Source: Zetaproteobacteria bacterium (lineage in GTDB: Bacteria; Pseudomonadota; Alphaproteobacteria; Micavibrionales; Micavibrionaceae). From it: a DNA stretch of 31,558 nt. Position 1 is the stretch's first letter. The number at the start of each line of letters is the position of its first letter. A program made the position numbers and the translations under genes. Below are positions 25,826-31,558 of the stretch, piece after piece. The DNA lies in NCBI GenBank assembly GCA_002747015.1, contig NVXI01000016.1, positions 1-31,558 on the forward strand, read 5' to 3'. The notes beneath the pieces were generated by a model. It was not told the origin of the DNA. It searched no databases and worked only from the letters and a program-made list of their open reading frames with translations.

Positions 25826-26992
25826 TTATTTATCCTTACTTAATATCCTGCTAAACGCATCATTCATCGCCTTGCTGGAAAAATTCTCCACCGCACGTTT
25901 ATAAGCACTAATCACTAATTTCTGCCTTTTTTCTGTGGTCTTATTCAAGCACAGCTGAATGAGTTTTGATAATTTTTCGCTATCCCCCAATGGGTATAAA
26001 TAGCCCGTTACATCATGAATAACTATTTCCTCAGGACCACCGGCTTTTGATGCAATGATCGGTGTTTTCGCAAGCATTGCCTCAACAATAACGCGGCCAA
26101 AAGGCTCAGGTGAAGTTGAACAATGTGCAATAACATCACATGCGGACATCAATTCCGGAATATTGTCCATATGGCCTGTAAACGTAACCCGATCAGAAAC
26201 GCCAAGCTCTTGCGCCAAACCTTTCAAATACTGTTCGTAATGATCTTCGCCAAACTGCGCACCGCCAACAATCAACCCGTGAACATTGTCTATTTGAGAA
26301 ATCGACTTTAGGAAAACATCTTGCCCCTTCCATTCACTTAATCTACCAAATGTTCCGACCAAATATTTACTTTTACCAATATAGTTTTGCCTTAACTTTT
26401 CAATACGCCCTTTATCCTCAATCGCACTTTCAAACAAATCAACATCAACACCTGAATATAAAACACTAAGGTTTTTGTCTATGCCTCCAGCATCCAGCCA
26501 AGCAACCTTACTCGCCGCCGAGTTTACAACAACATGATCTGCGCTTAACTTCGCCAAAAGGATAATAAACTTTATAAGGAGCGGATTAAAATGCTCTTTT
26601 GTCACCAAATCATTCATAAACCAAATAATTGGTTTACGTGTAAAAGGCTTCGCAAGAGCACTAAAGACAAATGACTTTTGAGACATACATGTAATAACGT
26701 CATATTGCTTACTTTTTCGGCTTAACGTTCTTGTAAAACGAAAAAAATCAGGCATCATTTTCACTGCTGAAAAAAGCCCATCTTCGCGCTTAAAAGACTT
26801 TATAATATCTGGCATTTCCAACGTAGAGTGTTTTATTCTTTGATCGTCTAACGTTTGTTGCAGAGCGCCCTTCTCAAACATACAGACTTCAGAATTATCT
26901 CTTAGAGATTCAGCCAAGATCATCATCTTCGCCTCCGCTCCTCCCATATTCCCGACATGGGTCAAAAATAATATTTTTGAATTTAAGGACAT
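25826..26992 (-). CDS. Glycosyltransferase, GT4 family
   Basis: 388 residues, two Rossmann-like halves (GT-B). The N-terminal half has THVGNMGGAE (11-20, acceptor-side glycine loop), the C-terminal half GTFGRLSEWKGQD (213-225, phosphate-binding region) and the EPFGRVIVE motif (296-304, E-x7-E), typical of retaining GT4 enzymes using nucleotide sugars. Cytoplasmic, probably membrane-associated; it adds one sugar of the repeat unit. Sugar specificity cannot be read from the sequence. AAGG 9 bases before the ATG at 26992; it starts 7 bases after the Wzx-like stop codon, same operon. Confidence 0.9.
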   Translation of the reverse strand: MSLNSKILFLTHVGNMGGAEAKMMILAESLRDNSEVCMFEKGALQQTLDDQRIKHSTLEMPDIIKSFKREDGLFSAVKMMPDFFRFTRTLSRKSKQYDVITCMSQKSFVFSALAKPFTRKPIIWFMNDLVTKEHFNPLLIKFIILLAKLSADHVVVNSAASKVAWLDAGGIDKNLSVLYSGVDVDLFESAIEDKGRIEKLRQNYIGKSKYLVGTFGRLSEWKGQDVFLKSISQIDNVHGLIVGGAQFGEDHYEQYLKGLAQELGVSDRVTFTGHMDNIPELMSACDVIAHCSTSPEPFGRVIVEAMLAKTPIIASKAGGPEEIVIHDVTGYLYPLGDSEKLSKLIQLCLNKTTEKRQKLVISAYKRAVENFSSKAMNDAFSRILSKDK

Positions 26993-26998
26993 AAAACT

Positions 26999-28282
26999 TT
27001 ACCTTTTTGAGCCATTAGATGATTGTGTTTCTGGGACATATGCAGAAAACAGCTTTTTAATATAGGCATATTGTATAATGATACCTAGTAAGGAAAGACA
27101 TATAGAAGAAATTACAGCACCCCAAACTCCCAAAGTAGGAATAAAAACAGAATTCAAGCCAACGGCGAAAACCAACAATGTTAAACAAATTTTCAACGTC
27201 AAATCATCCCTATGCTGACTATAAAATACAAGTTTTTGAGCTTGAACCACCATATTTAATACACAGCCAATAATAACCAACCAGAGAATCGGATACCACT
27301 CTAGAATCATTGGTCTATTTATATATGGAAGCACAAAATAAATAGCCCCTACGATGATAGCCCCCATAGATGATGTTGTGATCATTGTTAACCTTAAACA
27401 CGATTTGAAAATCACGAAATACTCAACGCTATTTTCTTTAAAAGCTTGAACCATTTTAGGACGTGAAAATTGTATCACTCCGGTAATAATTAAATTATTT
27501 AGAGCGCTGCCAATCGACCAAAAAAACACGTAAACCCCTGTTAACTCTAATCCTAAAAACAAAGTAATCAAATAACGATCAATATAAACACTAACTGTAA
27601 TCGCAATGGACTCTAGGTACGGGATCCTTGAATACTTAAACTCGTCAATAAACCAGTGTTTCATAGATTTTTCAAACCGTTGAAAACCCCAGGGCCAAGC
27701 CCTCGTAAACCAGAAAAAACCTAATACCGCCAATATATTACCTATAAGCCATCCTAAAAGTAAATTTTCCATAGTGGTAAATAACTGCACCATAAAAGAC
27801 ATGACCATAAAGGCAGCCATCCATGCTCCTGATCGTATAAAATGTAATACATTGCTAGAAAGAATGCGTGAACGGTTCAATAATAAAACATAGAAATGAT
27901 TATTAATATGCTCCAATAAGGCCAATAACGTAATGCAAAGCACTAGAAATATTTCATCTAAAACTACACCAATGATTAAGGATACAATAAACACCACTGC
28001 GTAAATCAAAGCCATAAATTGACCGTAACACCAAATTTCCTTTGTAATGTCTTCTGGAGATTGCGTAACGGCCTTGCGCATTAAAGTATGTGTTAACCCC
28101 AGCCCCAAAAAAACAGCAGAGAAAATAATGGCCGCAGTAATCAGCCCGTAAAGGCCCAACATTTCAAACCCCATAAAACGCGCAATGAACAGAGTGAATA
28201 TGAACTTAATAACGAGTGTTGAGCCACGTAAGCCCATGGTTATCAATGATATAACAGCCTGATTTTGAAAGAGGTTTTTCAA
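26999..28282 (-). CDS. Wzx-like lipid-linked oligosaccharide flippase (MOP superfamily)
   Basis: 427 residues, about twelve to fourteen membrane segments evenly spaced, a basic C-terminus, and the N-terminal helix pattern of polysaccharide transporters (ALITMGLRGS-like start followed by FTLFIARFMGFEMLGLYGL). It should flip the undecaprenyl-linked repeat unit to the periplasm for the Wzy-like polymerase. The only start that keeps the first helix is the TTG at 28282, one base after the glycosyltransferase stop codon; there is no strong Shine-Dalgarno, so translation is probably coupled. The first ATG would cut into the first helix. Confidence 0.86.
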   Translation of the reverse strand: MKNLFQNQAVISLITMGLRGSTLVIKFIFTLFIARFMGFEMLGLYGLITAAIIFSAVFLGLGLTHTLMRKAVTQSPEDITKEIWCYGQFMALIYAVVFIVSLIIGVVLDEIFLVLCITLLALLEHINNHFYVLLLNRSRILSSNVLHFIRSGAWMAAFMVMSFMVQLFTTMENLLLGWLIGNILAVLGFFWFTRAWPWGFQRFEKSMKHWFIDEFKYSRIPYLESIAITVSVYIDRYLITLFLGLELTGVYVFFWSIGSALNNLIITGVIQFSRPKMVQAFKENSVEYFVIFKSCLRLTMITTSSMGAIIVGAIYFVLPYINRPMILEWYPILWLVIIGCVLNMVVQAQKLVFYSQHRDDLTLKICLTLLVFAVGLNSVFIPTLGVWGAVISSICLSLLGIIIQYAYIKKLFSAYVPETQSSNGSKR

Positions 28283-28283
28283 T

Positions 28284-29423
28284 TTAAGCCATCTCTCGCT
28301 CTACTAACGCTTTAAGTTGGGATTGGAACGCCTCTGGAGAAAACTTCTCTGCGTTGATCCGGCAATTCTTATACTTTATTCTATCACCAATCTCATCAAA
28401 CCTTTGAACGGCCTGCATCAGAGATTGCGCTGTCTGGCTTTCAAAGAATAATCCCGTCGCTTTTTCAGGGTTTTGATCATAACCAATCACGGTCTCTAGT
28501 GCACCGCCCGCACCAAAAGCGATCACAGGCGTTCCACAGGCCTGCGCCTCAACCGGAACAATCCCAAAGTCTTCCTCTGCTGCAAAAACAAATGCCTTGG
28601 CCCGCTGCATATGATCTCTTAGAACCGATGTTTCCTGATAGCCCAAAATTTCAATATTAGGCGCGTTCTCTGCGATGGCCTTAACCTTATGCATTTCAGG
28701 ACCGTCACCAATAATCTTCAGTTTTTTATCTGGTAATTGCGCAAAAGCGGCAGCAATTAAATCAATACGCTTATACGGAACCATACGAGACGCCGTTAAA
28801 AAGAAATCATCTTTAGTATCGCGATATTCAAAAGAATCTATATCAGCTGGCGGATATATAACCTCTGACTCACGGCGATAAACCTTCCATATTCTTCGTC
28901 CTATATATTCTGAATTTGCAATAAAGACATCAACACCGTTTGCTGTCCTGTAATCCCAAATACGGAATTTATGCAACAAATTCTGCGCTAAATACCCTTT
29001 CAGACCCTTATCAAGTTTACTCTCTCTTAAATATTGGTGCATGAAATCCCACGCATAACGTGTTGGGCTATGTACGTAGGAAATATGCGTTTGTTCCGCG
29101 CTTGTAATCACGCCTTTTGCAACAGCGTGGCTGGATGATATAATCAAATCATATTTTGATAAATCAAAGCTCTCGATTGCTTGCGGACAAAACGGTAGAA
29201 GCTTTCGATAATATTTCTTAACTTTTGGCCATCGGTTCAAATAGCTTGTCGTGATTTTAGAATCTCCGAATATTGCTCTTTGCTCATCGGTCAAAAAATC
29301 GAATAACGTGTAGACGTCGGCCCCTGGATACACCTTTAATATCTGCTCCAATACGCGTTCCGCACCAGCGATAAGAGGCAACCAATCATGTATAACAGCA
29401 ACTTTAATGGGAGTATTTTTCAT
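28284..29423 (-). CDS. Glycosyltransferase, GT4 family (first gene of the run)
   Basis: 379 residues from the ATG at 29423, chosen for the AGGA 8 bases upstream and because VAVIHDWLPLIAGAERVL then sits at the N-terminus as in the family; the upstream extension to 29480 runs through the promoter. GT-B fold with the acceptor-side loop at about 15-20, SYVHSPTRYAWD (about 112-123), ASRMVPYKRID (about 210-220) and the E-x7-E motif in EEDFGIVPVE. Related enzymes add mannose or other hexoses early in exopolysaccharide repeat units, but the sugar here is unknown. It leads the run glycosyltransferase-wzx-glycosyltransferase, with a good promoter directly upstream. Confidence 0.9.
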   Translation of the reverse strand: MKNTPIKVAVIHDWLPLIAGAERVLEQILKVYPGADVYTLFDFLTDEQRAIFGDSKITTSYLNRWPKVKKYYRKLLPFCPQAIESFDLSKYDLIISSSHAVAKGVITSAEQTHISYVHSPTRYAWDFMHQYLRESKLDKGLKGYLAQNLLHKFRIWDYRTANGVDVFIANSEYIGRRIWKVYRRESEVIYPPADIDSFEYRDTKDDFFLTASRMVPYKRIDLIAAAFAQLPDKKLKIIGDGPEMHKVKAIAENAPNIEILGYQETSVLRDHMQRAKAFVFAAEEDFGIVPVEAQACGTPVIAFGAGGALETVIGYDQNPEKATGLFFESQTAQSLMQAVQRFDEIGDRIKYKNCRINAEKFSPEAFQSQLKALVEREMA

Positions 29424-29451
29424 TCGTATCATCCTAACTATAATGTGCCAC

Positions 29452-29480
29452 AAAATACTGTAGCAACGATAATTTGGCAA
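29452..29480 (-). promoter_or_regulatory. Sigma-70-type promoter of the glycosyltransferase/wzx run
   Basis: Read on the minus strand: TTGCCA (29475-29480; 5/6 to consensus), exactly 17 bases, TATTTT (29452-29457; 4/6). The expected start of transcription near 29445 leaves room for the AGGA at 29432-29435 and the ATG at 29423. It lies just after the terminator of the upstream gene. Confidence 0.55.
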
Positions 29481-29488
29481 GCTTACAG

Positions 29489-29525
29489 AAAAAATAAAGC
29501 CCCAACAAACAATCGGAGCTTTATT
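29489..29525 (-). terminator. Rho-independent terminator behind the beta-helix protein gene
   Basis: On the minus strand AATAAAGCTCC pairs with GGGGCTTTATT (11 pairs, one G-U) around a loop of about 11 bases and runs into six T. It lies 26 bases after the stop codon at 29551. Confidence 0.88.
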
Positions 29526-29550
29526 AAATCAGAAAAGACGCCCTAGAAAG

Positions 29551-31558
29551 TTAGGTACCTGCGGATGTTGCACACGCTGATGCTCCTGCAATACTATCTT
29601 CTAAGGATCCACCAAAGCTATATGTAACAGAACCATCTCCTAAAGAATTCACAACGTCACCTAAACATGTCACATCTTTTGTTGAGGGCGTATCACCGCC
29701 ACCTGCCTCAGGATTAATATTAGCCAAATCTTCAGCATTACTTCCCTCTCCAGCAGCCGGTGCAATATCATTCAGTCCAGAAGGAAAACTGCCAATTGAT
29801 GGAAGCCCTCTAATCTCCAAACGTGCACCCGTTGCATCAGCATCAGAACCGGATGGTGGTTTAAAGAAAAAGTCTTCAAAATTTGTGATACTTCGGCTTT
29901 CTACTTCGGCCACTTGTCCTACAAATATCTGACCACGACCATCAACCGTTTCATCATCAGCATCATAGAGACGTTCTTCAATGAAACTTAAGTTCGCGGC
30001 AGACAGGATATTACCGGAAGCAAAAGGAACAATTCCATCAAACGAAGCCTTCGTTCCATCAATAAGGATCGGCTCTCCAGTTTCGTCATCCAAAATTGAA
30101 CCATCCTCAAAGCGAACATAGAAGCTGCCCTCTGGAGTGTAACCTTCAAACACTGTAGATCCCAATGTTTCATTTACGATATAAAGGCCTGTACCATCAT
30201 AATAACCACCGTCATCATATTCACTAAACTTCCGCTCTCTCGGGCCATCCTGTTCAGGAGGAAAATTGCCACCAGATATATCATCGAACTGCAGCGCCAC
30301 AGCAGGAAGTCCCGTAGTATTCACAAAAGTATTTGGATTTTCCAAATCACTCATATCAATATAACCACTTTCAAAACGCGCGCCTGCAGAACCACTTAAA
30401 TGGCCGTTATCTGTCAAGACATTCCCCTGAAATTCGACGTTACCATTGCGCGCACCAGAAACATAAACACCATTTCCATAGCTATAGCTGACATTATTGC
30501 CAACGATCTTTAAGTCATTGATGTTTTGCGCTTGAATACCATCTCCACCAGAGTTTGAAACTGTATTATCAGTTATCACAACAGAGGAATACCCATACTC
30601 CGGATAGAAAGAAGACGAAGAGCTACGACCCTGTAATGCATAGACTGGATAGTAAAACTCAGTTCCTGCGACATAAATGCCATCATTACCAGATTCGTTT
30701 ATGTGGTTACGCTTAATCTTAACTTGAGAACTATTTTCAACATGAACACCGTCCAAGCCAGAATCATAAATATCGTTATTTACAATGCGCAAACCATACC
30801 CACGATCATAATCACCTGGCTCATCTGTTTTAGAGAAACTTAACTCACCAAAACCACCAACACCATATGCCGCAATACCGTTACCACCTGAATGATAAAT
30901 TCTATTACGGCGAATGTTGATATCATCTCCAGATACAACCAATATACCGTCATCGCCTGAGCGAAGGATCTTATTATTAATAACATCTACATCATAGCTG
31001 TTATTAAGGCTGATACCATTATCACTTGATCGGCGGATTTTGTTGCGGCGAATGTTTATTTCATTACCACCTTCAACTTCAATACCATCATCACCTGCAT
31101 GGTAAATATTGTTACCAATTATATTTGCGCCAACACCACCTGATACATTAATACCATCCCAACCCGTATATGATATGAGGTTATGCTCGATGTCTACAAA
31201 GTCAGATGGGTTCACCTTAATTCCGTGCTCACCTACATCATTGATCGTGTTGTGATGGATTGATGAATAATCACTGCCCGAGAGGTAAACACCATTCGCA
31301 TCAGCGTCATAAATATCATTCCACGCAATAGTCGTACCGTTTGAGCGATAAGCATAAATACCATTATCACCTACATCGTGGATAAGGTTGCCGTAAACAT
31401 CGGCGCCAGAACTGCGGATGATTTCAATACCATCGCCGCGCGCACCATGGATGTGGTTTCCATTAATGTCGACTTTATACGCATACTCAACATCAATACC
31501 GTCATCGCCAGAATGTCTGATTGTGTTACCGAGAATATCAACATAAGAGCTATCCTCT
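29551..31558 (-). CDS. Right-handed parallel beta-helix repeat protein, C-terminal part (runs off right edge)
   Basis: The frame is open to the window edge, giving at least 668 codons; the GTG at 31215 is internal. The visible N-terminal 400 or so residues are about 16 coils of 23-25 residues, each with a core such as NKILRSGDDGILV, NRIYHSGGNGIAA or NHINESGNDGIYV, in which Asn ladders and the SGxDGI turn recur. This is the NosD/PbH1-type beta-helix found in polysaccharide lyases, epimerases and surface adhesins. The C-terminal 270 or so residues (from about PPEQDGPRERK) are not repetitive, are acidic and rich in Gly and Ser, and hold the only two cysteines near the end (TCLGD and SACATS). No RTX repeats, LPxTG or autotransporter barrel is visible. 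Catalytic function cannot be claimed; a secreted or surface protein is likely. Adjacent to the polysaccharide locus but transcribed separately. Confidence 0.85.
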   Translation of the reverse strand, partial: EDSSYVDILGNTIRHSGDDGIDVEYAYKVDINGNHIHGARGDGIEIIRSSGADVYGNLIHDVGDNGIYAYRSNGTTIAWNDIYDADANGVYLSGSDYSSIHHNTINDVGEHGIKVNPSDFVDIEHNLISYTGWDGINVSGGVGANIIGNNIYHAGDDGIEVEGGNEINIRRNKIRRSSDNGISLNNSYDVDVINNKILRSGDDGILVVSGDDINIRRNRIYHSGGNGIAAYGVGGFGELSFSKTDEPGDYDRGYGLRIVNNDIYDSGLDGVHVENSSQVKIKRNHINESGNDGIYVAGTEFYYPVYALQGRSSSSSFYPEYGYSSVVITDNTVSNSGGDGIQAQNINDLKIVGNNVSYSYGNGVYVSGARNGNVEFQGNVLTDNGHLSGSAGARFESGYIDMSDLENPNTFVNTTGLPAVALQFDDISGGNFPPEQDGPRERKFSEYDDGGYYDGTGLYIVNETLGSTVFEGYTPEGSFYVRFEDGSILDDETGEPILIDGTKASFDGIVPFASGNILSAANLSFIEERLYDADDETVDGRGQIFVGQVAEVESRSITNFEDFFFKPPSGSDADATGARLEIRGLPSIGSFPSGLNDIAPAAGEGSNAEDLANINPEAGGGDTPSTKDVTCLGDVVNSLGDGSVTYSFGGSLEDSIAGASACATSAGT

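Noticed and set aside
29988..31558. Regular 70-base periodicity at the right edge as a possible satellite or CRISPR
   Set aside because: The period matches 23-25-residue beta-helix coils in a continuous open frame, and repeats are diverged at the DNA level.

Overview
The window is a stretch of AT-rich bacterial chromosome, most likely from an alphaproteobacterium. This rests on the style of the TypA sequence, the pairing of an ECF sigma factor with a membrane VWA protein, and the overall gene content. The assignment is inference, because there is no rRNA or other strong phylogenetic marker. I saw no tRNA, rRNA, insertion sequence, prophage or CRISPR array. No gene-free gap exceeds 300 bases.

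Left part (1-8900): the minus strand carries the N-terminal part of typA (bipA), running off the left edge. A strong terminator separates it from a two-gene ECF sigma / VWA operon. The VWA protein has an anti-sigma-like cytoplasmic tail, one membrane helix and an external VWA domain. A promoter-like motif in front of the sigma gene recurs, with identical spacing, inside the VWA coding sequence just ahead of an internal Shine-Dalgarno and ATG. Next comes a very large, divergent relative of phosphoenolpyruvate carboxylase that appears to have lost catalytic residues. On the plus strand a response-regulator protein without an output domain follows, apparently translated by coupling to a 12-codon leader.

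Middle and right (8889-29480): an RTX-repeat type I secretion substrate lies next to a Wzx/Wzy-type polysaccharide locus. The locus holds a polysaccharide co-polymerase/BY-kinase, a Wza-like export lipoprotein, a membrane-anchored endonuclease/exonuclease/phosphatase-family protein, and a Wzy-like polymerase (the only plus-strand gene of the locus). A tight minus-strand run rmlB-rmlA-vioA-like-acyltransferase-wecF-like should make and transfer an N-acylated 4-amino-4,6-dideoxyhexose; rmlC and rmlD are absent, so rhamnose is not the product. A second minus-strand run holds glycosyltransferase, Wzx, glycosyltransferase, acyltransferase-3, a fused AMP-ligase/acyl-carrier protein and a hexapeptide acyltransferase. 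The last three look like a carrier-protein-dependent acyl decoration module for the glycan and are the best candidate in the window for an undescribed system. No initiating phosphoglycosyltransferase and no Wzb phosphatase are present.

Right edge (29551-31558): the C-terminal part of a large right-handed parallel beta-helix repeat protein, likely surface or secreted, with a clear rho-independent terminator behind it. Together with the RTX protein this gives the region a cell-surface theme.
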